From Candidatus Omnitrophota bacterium (GTDB lineage Bacteria; Omnitrophota; Gorgyraeia; S143-82): a stretch of DNA of 12,803 bases. Positions within the stretch are counted from its first letter, which is position 1, and every line of letters starts with the position of its first letter. Shown here piece after piece: positions 1-5,662 of this stretch. Under the pieces are notes generated by a model that was given only the letters and a program-made list of their open reading frames with translations, was not told the origin of the DNA and ran no database searches. The stretch lies in assembly GCA_027034965.1 (NCBI GenBank), contig JALVWL010000094.1, positions 1-12,803 on the forward strand. The letters run 5' to 3'. A program made the position numbers and the translations under genes.

Positions 1-127
1 ACACCGCAAGGGTCGCCTTTAGGCCTATAGAAAACATTAGGAATAGCAGGATAAAGGAAAGCAATACACCTACAATAAGAAGCCATCGCCAATCGACAAA
101 TATGTATTCCCTTTCATCGATAAACAT
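1..127 (-). CDS. Unrecognised membrane protein, N-terminal part only
   Basis: A minus-strand reading frame starts at ATG 127-125 and stays open for 42 codons to the window edge, so the C-terminal part is missing. The visible protein has a short acidic/aromatic N-terminus (MFIDEREYIFVDW) followed by one strongly hydrophobic stretch at about residues 15-37 (from RWLLIVG to MFSIGL), which reads as a transmembrane helix or uncleaved signal anchor. I do not recognise the family. No good Shine-Dalgarno sequence precedes the ATG (only a weak GGA two bases upstream), and an in-frame TTG eight codons upstream is an alternative start. The gene lies downstream of lipB but seems to have its own promoter (264-292), so it probably begins a new transcription unit. 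Confidence rests on the open frame, the membrane-helix composition and the promoter. Confidence 0.6.
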   Translation of the reverse strand, partial: MFIDEREYIFVDWRWLLIVGVLLSFILLFLMFSIGLKATLAV

Positions 128-130
128 GAT

Positions 131-247
131 CCAAAAGTCAAATCTCAAAACAACAGTATTTTTATTAAGAATGGAGAATGTAAGATGGAGAATGAAGGAT
201 AAATTTTTTCAAACAAAATTTCTCTCTTCTACATCCTCCCTTCTCGG
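131..247. repeat. Intergenic GAATGAAGGA-type repeat with imperfect hairpin, copy A
   Basis: This stretch contains AAAAGTCAAATCT (133-145), followed by the related units GGAGAATGTAAGA (173-185) and GGAGAATGAAGGAT (187-200), an AT-rich loop, and a partly complementary arm TCTACATCCTCC (228-239) that pairs with 173-182 at 9 of 10 positions. The 13-mer at 133-145 and the 11-mer GGAGAATGAAG at 187-197 recur exactly in the other long intergenic region (5430-5442 and 5470-5480), in the same order and orientation. It appears to be a dispersed non-coding repeat and no open frame of note crosses it. In minus-strand transcripts it would lie in the 5' leader of the gene ending at 127. Confidence 0.65.
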
Positions 248-263
248 TCCTTGGTTTCTATGC

Positions 264-293
264 ATTATATCATAATAGAGATTACTTGTAATC
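264..293 (-). promoter_or_regulatory. Candidate extended -10 promoter with palindrome, downstream of lipB
   Basis: On the minus strand a perfect TATAAT (269-264) is preceded by TGA, making a TGnTATAAT extended -10. Seventeen bases upstream is ATTACA (292-287), a 4-of-6 match to TTGACA. The -35 box lies within a perfect inverted repeat GATTAC-2 nt-GTAATC (280-293), which could be an operator half-site pair or a small 3' hairpin of the lipB transcript. The promoter would give the gene starting at 127 a leader of about 130 nt containing the repeat. The motif match is good; activity is inferred. Confidence 0.5.
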
Positions 294-302
294 AGCCTCA
301 CC

Positions 303-938
303 TTAATTCCTTAATGAGACCAATTGCTGGAGGAGCCATTTTACCAGGTAAAATTTAAGGTCTTCTATGTCTAGTTTATTTCTGCAAATATCATTTACCC
401 CAAGCAATGTACCCTTCTCTCCGCAGGGATGGATTAATTTATTTATATCCATAGGTGTCTCTATATTTATAGCCATACCATGGTAGGAACACCATCTCCG
501 TATACCTATACCAAATGAGACTACCTTGCCCTCACTGTACCACAATCCCCTGTTACGAGAAACCAGATCAATGCCCAATAGATCCCTTATTGCAGAGCTT
601 GCACCTACCTCTAATATGTCCATAAACTGTCTTATCCCCATACCATAGTATTTTAAGGATAACACCAAATAAACTGTTAACTGTTGAGGGTAATGGGCAG
701 TAACACTGCCGCCCCTATCTACCTCTATCACCTCGATGCCATACTTCGATATGGCTACAGGCGGCAGTCTGAATAGCTCAGGCCCAGGATTACGGCCTAT
801 TGTTATCACAGGTAGATGGGAACAGAAAATGAGATAACCTTTTTCATAATCCCTGATTACTTCCCCTAGCAAGGCCTTTTGTCTATTCCAAGCCAGTCTA
901 TAGTCGATAAGTCCCCAATCCAGCAACTCGATCTTCAT
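303..938 (-). CDS. lipB: Octanoyl-[acyl carrier protein]:protein N-octanoyltransferase LipB
   Basis: LipB transfers octanoyl from acyl carrier protein to lipoyl domains of the 2-oxoacid dehydrogenases and the glycine cleavage H protein, the first step of de novo lipoate formation in the cytoplasm. The 211-residue product has the family signature RGGSVTAHYPQQL (75-87), the lysine of the acyl-enzyme site in GKVVSFGI (Lys138), and the catalytic cysteine in IHPCG (Cys172). HPCG stands where many family members have VPCG, and HYPQQL replaces the commoner HGPGQL, so the motifs are slightly divergent but the Cys/Lys pair is intact. Length is normal for the family. The ATG overlaps the stop of the upstream CCA-type gene in an ATGA, indicating translational coupling. 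It is the last gene of the ribH-led run. No lipA is in the window. Confidence 0.93.
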   Translation of the reverse strand: MKIELLDWGLIDYRLAWNRQKALLGEVIRDYEKGYLIFCSHLPVITIGRNPGPELFRLPPVAISKYGIEVIEVDRGGSVTAHYPQQLTVYLVLSLKYYGMGIRQFMDILEVGASSAIRDLLGIDLVSRNRGLWYSEGKVVSFGIGIRRWCSYHGMAINIETPMDINKLIHPCGEKGTLLGVNDICRNKLDIEDLKFYLVKWLLQQLVSLRN

Positions 939-1636
939 AATGGATGGAAATCAATACCCAAATAATCCCTTATTTTCTCAAATACAAGCTCAGAATGCCC
1001 TTCCTTCAGAATAAGCTGGTATTCATCAACCAATCTATCTCTGGGAACGAGGCTGATATAGTCCTTATCCCGTGCCTCTTTTATCAGTTCTAGACACCTG
1101 TCCGAAAACCTGAAACCAAATCTCACCATATAACGCACCCCGCGCAGTATCCTGATGGGATCATCACAAAAACTCCTGGGATGAAGCACCTCCAAAAGCC
1201 CCATAGAAAGGTGTTTCCTACCCCCATATATATCGATTAATTGGCCTAGCACATCTTCGGTGTTCTCTAGCAATATAGCCATCGCATTAATCGTAAAGTC
1301 CCTTCTGAATAGGTCATCCTCCAGACTTGAAGGGGTTATTATGGGACGGCTGGCACAACTGGGATAGGTCTCTGTCCTTGCCGTTGCAAAATCTACCTTA
1401 CCTATATTTGTCCAGACCGAACAAGTACGAAAGTATTTATATTCACGCCTTTTTGAATCAGGGAACCAGCGCCTGACAAAGTTGATAGCATCGGATTCCA
1501 CGACTATATCTATATCAAAGGAATCCCTTCCCAGGAGTATATCCCGCACACTGCCGCCTACCAGGGCAATACGTATCCCATCCTGTTCGGCATAATTGGC
1601 AAGCCTCTTCAGAAACTCTTTAACCCTGCTCTCCAT
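935..1636 (-). CDS. Short class II CCA tRNA nucleotidyltransferase / poly(A) polymerase head-neck protein
   Basis: The protein (233 residues from ATG 1636) is a class II nucleotidyltransferase of the CCA-adding/poly(A) polymerase family. It has the GGSVRD loop (27-32), the metal-binding DID (Asp41, Asp43), RRDFTINAMA (111-120), a neck helix DDPIRILRGVRYMVRFGF (158-175), and a likely nucleotide-recognition segment PRDRLVDEY (198-206). It then ends, whereas typical CCA enzymes continue for roughly another 150-250 residues of body and tail. lipB begins directly at its stop codon, so no missing exon-like remainder follows. It could be a minimal CCA enzyme, an A-adding or CC-adding enzyme, or a poly(A) polymerase; specificity cannot be read here. 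An upstream in-frame ATG at 1672 would add 12 residues and overlap the preceding gene by 53 nt. I prefer 1636 (17-nt overlap) because it gives the usual distance to the GG loop. Neither start has a strong ribosome-binding site. Confidence 0.85.
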   Translation of the reverse strand: MESRVKEFLKRLANYAEQDGIRIALVGGSVRDILLGRDSFDIDIVVESDAINFVRRWFPDSKRREYKYFRTCSVWTNIGKVDFATARTETYPSCASRPIITPSSLEDDLFRRDFTINAMAILLENTEDVLGQLIDIYGGRKHLSMGLLEVLHPRSFCDDPIRILRGVRYMVRFGFRFSDRCLELIKEARDKDYISLVPRDRLVDEYQLILKEGHSELVFEKIRDYLGIDFHPL

Positions 1637-2099
1637 AGTGGCCGTTTTCCCAGGAAATTCGGAAGGCCGCATCTATCAGACGCTGGGCAGCCTCGTAATC
1701 CAGTTTCATAGACTTGCTATAAAGGTAGGACCCCTTTGCGTGTATCTTGAACGCCTTATGGCACAGGTCGCATATATCCTGCGCAACCTGTCTAGAAGGG
1801 GCAAATCGTTTATCAGGGGGAGAAGATTTGTCCTGCATACAGGCAATGAATACCTCTGCATCTTTATTTACCATCTCCAGAAACTCATTGGCCAGGTTAT
1901 CTGCATCCTTCAATATCTCCACTAACTGCCTACGGGCCTCCTCGTCTTCGGTCTTGTTGAAGGTAAATATAAGCGTCTTTTTCAGGAGGGCCAGTCCCAT
2001 AGCAGCGACATAGGCAGAGACGCTTCCCCCTCCAGGGGCAGGAGAATCAGAAGAGACGTTTGCTAGAAAATCCCTTAAAGAGCTTTCCGTAAAGTCCAT
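1620..2099 (-). CDS. Cyclodeaminase/cyclohydrolase family protein (FTCD C-domain/FchA-like), short
   Basis: The N-terminal half matches the formiminotransferase-cyclodeaminase C-domain/FchA family: ESSLRDFLANVSSDSPAPGGGSVSAYVAAMGLAL, with the glycine-rich APGGGSVSA at 21-29. Members of the family act on formimino- or methenyl-tetrahydrofolate, feeding C1 units into folate metabolism. The rest is helical (MVNKDAEVFIACM, QVAQDICDLCHKAF). At 159 residues it is shorter than the roughly 180-210 usual for the family, and its end (ISWENGHYGEQG) lacks the family's C-terminal NVxINL-type segment, so activity is uncertain. The start ATG 2099-2097 has a strong AAGGAGG seven bases upstream. It lies 22 nt after pheA, and its 3' end overlaps the CCA-type gene. 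The family call is firm; the reaction is not. Confidence 0.82.
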   Translation of the reverse strand: MDFTESSLRDFLANVSSDSPAPGGGSVSAYVAAMGLALLKKTLIFTFNKTEDEEARRQLVEILKDADNLANEFLEMVNKDAEVFIACMQDKSSPPDKRFAPSRQVAQDICDLCHKAFKIHAKGSYLYSKSMKLDYEAAQRLIDAAFRISWENGHYGEQG

Positions 2100-2121
2100 A
2101 GTAATTCCTCCTTAAAACCGA

Positions 2122-3183
2122 CTAATCTACATTTGGATAGGAACCGAGTACCTTCAAATACCTGCACCTCTTCTCCAGCTCTTCTATCGCCTGTCTTACA
2201 GGCCTGTCCTTTATGTGTCCCTCCAAATCAACAAAGAAATAATAATCCCATACCTTCTTCTTTGATGGCCGCGACTCTATCTTCGTCAGGTTTATCTTAT
2301 TTCGTTTGAAAGGTAGTAGCATCTGATGCAATGCACCTACTTCATCTTTTACGGAAAATACCAGTGATGTCTTATCCTTACCTGTCTTTTCAGAGATCTG
2401 ATTTCCTATGACCAGAAATCTGGTAAAGTTGTGCGAGAAGTCCTCTATGGATTCTGCTATAACCTTCAGCCCATAGGTCCTTGCTGCCAGGTGACTGGCA
2501 ATGGCAGCGGAATGCTTTTCCCTCATTACGAGTCTGGCCGCATAGGCGGTGCTCGGTACAGGCCTTAATTCAACGCCAGGCATATTCGCTTCTAGCCACA
2601 ATCTGCACTGGCCAAAGACAATTGGATGGGAATATATCCTCTTTATCTCCTGACCATCCTGGGCGGCGAGTAAATTATGAGAAATCTCCAATAATATCTG
2701 GGAACATATCTTAAGGTCCGTATCTATCAATAGATCCAGTGTATAGGTTACCGCTCCCTCGATGGAATTTTCAACCGGCACGACCCCGTAATCGGCCTTG
2801 CCCTTTTCAACACTGGAAAAGACATCACTGATATTCTGGCAGTCAAGATAATTCGCCGAAGAACCAAAACGCTTTTGTGCTGCCTCGTGTGTAAAAGAGG
2901 CCTGTGGACCAAGATAGGCAATAACAAGTGGCTTCTGCAGGGCAAGAGAGGCAGAAATAATCTCCCTGTAGATAGCCTCGAGGCTCTTATCCGGCAGCTC
3001 CCCATCCGACCACTCTTTTAGCCTGGCTATAAGGGTCTCCTCCCTGGCAGGATCAAAGATGCTATGCTGATTCTTCTGCTTGAACTGGCCTATCCTGCGG
3101 CTCACCCTTGCCCTCTGATTCAGAAGCTTGACTATCTTCTGATCCAGACGTTCTATCTGCAACCTTAATCTCTCCAAGTCCAA
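2122..3183 (-). CDS. pheA: Bifunctional chorismate mutase / prephenate dehydratase (P-protein)
   Basis: This enzyme turns chorismate into prephenate and then phenylpyruvate, the committed route to phenylalanine. Domain order over 353 residues: AroQ chorismate mutase (1-85), prephenate dehydratase (88-258), and an ACT domain (272-350) for phenylalanine feedback. Mutase residues equivalent to E. coli Arg11, Arg28, Lys39, Arg51 and Glu52 are Arg7, Arg24, Lys35, Arg47 and Glu48. The dehydratase shows VPVENSIEG (135-143) and the catalytic NFTRF (252-256), and the ACT domain shows GALH and ESRP (303-306). No ATG serves as start. I chose TTG 3183-3181 because a perfect AGGAGG (3195-3190) stands six bases upstream. 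TTG 3204 is an alternative, seven codons longer. The gene overlaps scpB by 122 nt in another frame. The 77-aa and 85-aa open frames inside it are shadows. Confidence 0.95.
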   Translation of the reverse strand: MDLERLRLQIERLDQKIVKLLNQRARVSRRIGQFKQKNQHSIFDPAREETLIARLKEWSDGELPDKSLEAIYREIISASLALQKPLVIAYLGPQASFTHEAAQKRFGSSANYLDCQNISDVFSSVEKGKADYGVVPVENSIEGAVTYTLDLLIDTDLKICSQILLEISHNLLAAQDGQEIKRIYSHPIVFGQCRLWLEANMPGVELRPVPSTAYAARLVMREKHSAAIASHLAARTYGLKVIAESIEDFSHNFTRFLVIGNQISEKTGKDKTSLVFSVKDEVGALHQMLLPFKRNKINLTKIESRPSKKKVWDYYFFVDLEGHIKDRPVRQAIEELEKRCRYLKVLGSYPNVD

Positions 3184-3748
3184 GGTCAACCTCCTCTTCC
3201 GCAACTTCCCCTATTATATGGTCAAATTCCTCCAATCTCGGCAGTTCATCCAGACTGGCCAGGCCAAAGTAGTCCAGAAACTGACTCGTAGTGGTATAGA
3301 GAAAGGGCCTGCCTGGAACCTCCTTGCGGCCTTCTATCTTGATAAATCCCTTTTCAAACAGATTCTTTAAGACTCCATCACAGGAAACACCACGTATATC
3401 CTCTATCTCTATCTTGGTAATCGGCTGTTTGTAGGCGATTATGGCCAGTGTCTCAAGGGCTGCCCTGCTGAGACGTTCCTGTTTATAGGCCGCATATAGC
3501 TTGCGTATCCACGGAGAATATTCGGGCTGCACAAATATCCTGTATCCACCAGCTATATGGCGTATACGAAAACTCCTATCAGAGGCCTCGTAGTGCTGGT
3601 TAAGCACATCTATTGCCCTGACAACATCCGCACCTTTTACATCAGCGCCAATAACTGCGCATATCTCCTTTACAGATAGAGGATGATCGGCCACCATCAA
3701 CAAGGCTTCAACCAAAGAAACAACCTCATGCCCTATTTCTTCCTTCAT
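3062..3748 (-). CDS. scpB: Segregation and condensation protein ScpB
   Basis: ScpB is the winged-helix kite subunit that joins ScpA and SMC to form the bacterial condensin that organises and segregates the nucleoid. The family signature is clear: LSRAALETLAIIAYKQPITKIEIEDIRGV (93-121), then GVLKNLFEKGFIKIEGRKEVPGRPFLYTTT (125-154), FLDYFGLASLDELP (157-170). After about residue 175 the 228-residue protein becomes a low-complexity acidic/serine-rich tail (EVAEEE, SGSEDSQASESEGKG), probably disordered. The tail from about residue 189 is encoded in DNA that also encodes the start of pheA. ATG 3748 overlaps the scpA stop as ATGA, and AGGTGG lies eight bases upstream. Pairing with scpA is the usual arrangement for the complex. 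Confidence 0.95.
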   Translation of the reverse strand: MKEEIGHEVVSLVEALLMVADHPLSVKEICAVIGADVKGADVVRAIDVLNQHYEASDRSFRIRHIAGGYRIFVQPEYSPWIRKLYAAYKQERLSRAALETLAIIAYKQPITKIEIEDIRGVSCDGVLKNLFEKGFIKIEGRKEVPGRPFLYTTTSQFLDYFGLASLDELPRLEEFDHIIGEVAEEEVDLGLGEIKVADRTSGSEDSQASESEGKGEPQDRPVQAEESA

Positions 3749-4473
3749 GAGAATACCACCTGCTCATTTCTATAGATCTCAATATCCCCAAAGGCCCTAT
3801 CCTGCTTCAAGAGGACCTCTCCCAAACGTGTCAATTCCAGTACAGCCAGAAATAGTGCAACCAATTCCACTCTTGATCTAGCACGGGCAAACAATGCATT
3901 TACTCGAATCTTCTTGTGATCTATCAGCATATGCAAAAGCTCGTGCATCTTATCCTCCACCGTATAGTGCTCCACTATAATCTCATGGACAATGTCCTCT
4001 GGCATTGACTTTAATGCCCGAGAAAATGCAGTCAACAACTCAAAGACATTATTGTTAAGTATTATCTCGCCTTCCTCGAATACCTCATCTATCTCGGGTA
4101 TAGCCCTCCTTGAAAACAAATCCTGCCGTATGGTCTCTCTCTTCCTCAAGACCGCTGCTGCCTCCTTGACCCTCTGGTATTCAAGAAGCTGCTCAACAAG
4201 CTGCCTTCTAGGATCCTCTATTTCCTCACCATCTTCGACCTGGGGTCTTGGCAGTAGCATCCTGGACTTAATCTGCATCAAAGTTGCAGCCATAACAAGA
4301 TAGTCCCCTGCAAGGTTTACATCTAGAGAACGCATTGCCTCGATATAGTCCAGATATTGCTCTGTTATATAGGCAATTGGTATATCGTAAATATTTATCT
4401 CTTCCTTTTTGATGAGATATAATAAGAGGTCCAATGGCCCTTCAAATATATCCAGATTTACTTCGTAGGACAT
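3745..4473 (-). CDS. scpA: Segregation and condensation protein ScpA (kleisin)
   Basis: ScpA is the kleisin that bridges the heads of the SMC dimer. The 242-residue product begins with the characteristic N-terminal domain YEVNLDIFEGPLDLLLYLIKKEEINIYDIPIAYITEQYLDYI (3-44) and LAGDYLVMAATLMQIKSRMLLPRP (54-77). A charged linker follows (EDGEEIEDPRRQLVEQLLEYQRVKEAA), and then a C-terminal winged-helix region (about 170-242) that would bind the SMC head. Length is normal. The start overlaps the nusB 3' end by 16 nt and the stop overlaps scpB in an ATGA, so translation is probably coupled across all three. The ribosome-binding site is weak (AGAGAA), which fits coupling. Confidence 0.95.
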   Translation of the reverse strand: MSYEVNLDIFEGPLDLLLYLIKKEEINIYDIPIAYITEQYLDYIEAMRSLDVNLAGDYLVMAATLMQIKSRMLLPRPQVEDGEEIEDPRRQLVEQLLEYQRVKEAAAVLRKRETIRQDLFSRRAIPEIDEVFEEGEIILNNNVFELLTAFSRALKSMPEDIVHEIIVEHYTVEDKMHELLHMLIDHKKIRVNALFARARSRVELVALFLAVLELTRLGEVLLKQDRAFGDIEIYRNEQVVFS

Positions 4474-4874
4474 TTCTCTTTTCTAATCTTATCCAGAACC
4501 CCATTGACAAACTTATAGGCGTCCTCATCCCCAAAGCGCTTGGCTATCTCCACTGCCTCGTTTATCGATACCTTAGGCGGAATATCGTCAAGGAACATCA
4601 ATTCCGCTGTTCCAAGGCGAAGGATGTTCCTATCGACGACTCCCATTCGATCTAGCGGCCAGTTAGCCGCAAACCTTGTGATAATCCCGTCTATCTCCTG
4701 GCGCTTCTCATCCACCAGAGACACCAGTCTTCGGGCAAATTCAATTACATCCTTATCTGCATAGCCCTCAATCTCGACTACTGAATCCAACACATCCAAT
4801 GCCTTTTCACCATTGATATCCGCGGTATAAAGCGCCTGTATAGCGCACTGCCTGGCAATAGAGCGTTTCCTCAT
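4458..4874 (-). CDS. nusB: Transcription antitermination protein NusB
   Basis: NusB binds NusE (S10) and boxA RNA in the rRNA antitermination complex. The 138-residue product is of standard length. It shows the N-terminal ARQCAIQALYTAD (7-19), the central NWPLDRMGVVDRNILRLGTAELMFLDDIPPKVSINEAVEIAKRFGDEDAYKFVNGVLDKI (70-130), including the highly conserved PPKVSINEAVE and KFVNGVLD. It starts two bases after the ribH stop codon, and the ribH-nusB pairing is common in many bacteria. The plus-strand open frame over its 5' half is a shadow. I see no frameshift or missing conserved block. Confidence 0.95.
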   Translation of the reverse strand: MRKRSIARQCAIQALYTADINGEKALDVLDSVVEIEGYADKDVIEFARRLVSLVDEKRQEIDGIITRFAANWPLDRMGVVDRNILRLGTAELMFLDDIPPKVSINEAVEIAKRFGDEDAYKFVNGVLDKIRKEKCPTK

Positions 4875-4876
4875 CT

Positions 4877-5335
4877 CTACTTCAACTTCTCTATGAGATT
4901 AACCATCTCCACTGCCGAACGTGCCGCAGATCTTCCCCTGTTGCCTGCCTTACTGCCGGCCCTGTCTATTGCCTGGTCAACGCTATCTGCGGTTATTACC
5001 CCATATATGACCGGAACCTCTGTAGTCAAAGATACTGAGGCTATTCCCTTTGCTGTCTCACTTGAGACAAAATCAAAATGTGGAGTCTCCCCGCGTATTA
5101 TAGCCGCTAGACAAATAACTGCATCCGCCTTTTTTGTCAATAACTTCGCTGTCAGGGGGATCTCAAAGGCACCAGGTGTCCAGGTAATAGTTATATTATC
5201 TTCAGGTACTCCCAAACGCAAAAGCTCATCCACACACCCATTCAGAAGAGATTTTGTAATAAATTCATTAAATCTCGATACAACTATTGCGAATTTGGCA
5301 TCCGTATTGATAAGAGAAACGGAATATTCATTCAT
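4877..5335 (-). CDS. ribH: 6,7-dimethyl-8-ribityllumazine synthase
   Basis: RibH condenses 5-amino-6-ribitylamino-uracil with 3,4-dihydroxy-2-butanone 4-phosphate to form the lumazine precursor of riboflavin, often as an icosahedral or pentameric shell. The 152-residue product has RFNEFIT (21-27), PGAFEIP (54-60), the phosphate/catalytic segment RGETPHFDFV (81-90, proposed general base His86), GVITADSVDQAIDRAG (112-127) and the C-terminal KAGNRGRSAARSAVEM. A strong AGGAGG is six bases before ATG 5335-5333. It is the first gene of the eight-gene run. No other riboflavin genes are in the window, so the pathway is dispersed. A 222-codon plus-strand frame that crosses it is an antisense shadow of this conserved coding sequence. 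Confidence 0.96.
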   Translation of the reverse strand: MNEYSVSLINTDAKFAIVVSRFNEFITKSLLNGCVDELLRLGVPEDNITITWTPGAFEIPLTAKLLTKKADAVICLAAIIRGETPHFDFVSSETAKGIASVSLTTEVPVIYGVITADSVDQAIDRAGSKAGNRGRSAARSAVEMVNLIEKLK

Positions 5336-5411
5336 CTTCTTCCTCCTTGTCTATAGCCAACATATTATCCCGGATTATGCATTAGAATTCTTTATCTTCC
5401 ATCTTATAATA

Positions 5412-5560
5412 ACTCAAATCTCAAAAGTCAAAAGTCAAATCTACAGCACTTTAATCAAGGATAGAGAAGGGAGAATGAAGCATGAAGGATTTTTCTCCGA
5501 GATATTTTCCTTCTTAATAAAAAATTCCCTTCATTCTCCATGCTCCATCCTTCATTCTTA
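5412..5560. repeat. Intergenic GAATGAAGGA-type repeat with hairpin, copy B
   Basis: The left edge has tandem TCAAAAG/TCAAAAG/TCAAATCT (5421-5442), including the exact 13-mer AAAAGTCAAATCT shared with copy A. GGAGAATGAAG (5470-5480) is perfectly complementary to CTTCATTCTCC (5529-5539), giving an 11-bp stem, and a further inverted unit CCTTCATTCT lies at 5549-5558. The units are degenerate variants of one another, so several pairing registers are possible. Order and orientation match copy A near base 131. This looks like a dispersed intergenic repeat or small non-autonomous element. No transposase and no clear target-site duplication were seen. Confidence 0.7.
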
Positions 5561-5588
5561 ATACTAATTCCCTATTGCATAATCTGGT

Positions 5589-5633
5589 ATTATCTTATCT
5601 AATAAGTATATATCCAAATGGTTTATCGTACAA
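5589..5633 (-). promoter_or_regulatory. Candidate promoters for the ribH operon
   Basis: Two overlapping candidates are visible on the minus strand: TTGTAC (5633-5628), 17 bp, TATACT (5610-5605); and TTGGAT (5617-5612), 17 bp, GATAAT (5594-5589). Both have correct spacing but only partial -35 matches. They lie 30-75 bp past the carB stop codon and upstream of the repeat. The region is AT-rich, so chance matches are likely and this is a low-confidence call. Confidence 0.3.
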
Positions 5634-5662
5634 TGAAAATGCTTTAGACTAAAAGCCCCTTT

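Larger units (their letters stand above)
5336..5662. other. Intergenic region between carB and ribH
   Basis: These 327 bases hold no convincing gene. Going in the direction of minus-strand transcription, they contain a weak 5-bp hairpin after carB, candidate promoter boxes at 5589-5633, the GAATGAAGGA repeat at 5412-5560, an AT-rich stretch, and the ribH ribosome-binding site AGGAGG (5347-5342). If the candidate promoters are real, the ribH operon has a leader of about 250 nt with the repeat hairpin in it. No known riboswitch (in particular no FMN riboswitch consensus blocks) was recognised. Confidence 0.6.

Noticed and set aside
2748..3005. 85-codon minus-strand frame inside pheA
   Set aside because: It is a shifted frame fully inside the well-conserved prephenate dehydratase domain, with arginine/serine-rich low-complexity composition and no start signal.
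5412..5560. CRISPR-like array or direct-repeat array of GAATGAAGGA units
   Set aside because: The units are degenerate, occur in both orientations and lack regular spacers; no cas genes are present. The pattern is a hairpin-type intergenic repeat.
4893..5561. 222-codon plus-strand open frame opposite ribH and into the intergenic repeat
   Set aside because: It is antisense to a highly conserved ribH coding sequence, lacks a ribosome-binding site and recognisable domain, and ends in repeat sequence.
5641..5662. Possible intrinsic terminator after carB
   Set aside because: Only a 5-bp stem (GCTTT/AAAGC) with a 6-nt loop is visible on the minus strand, without a clear U-run, so it is too weak to annotate.
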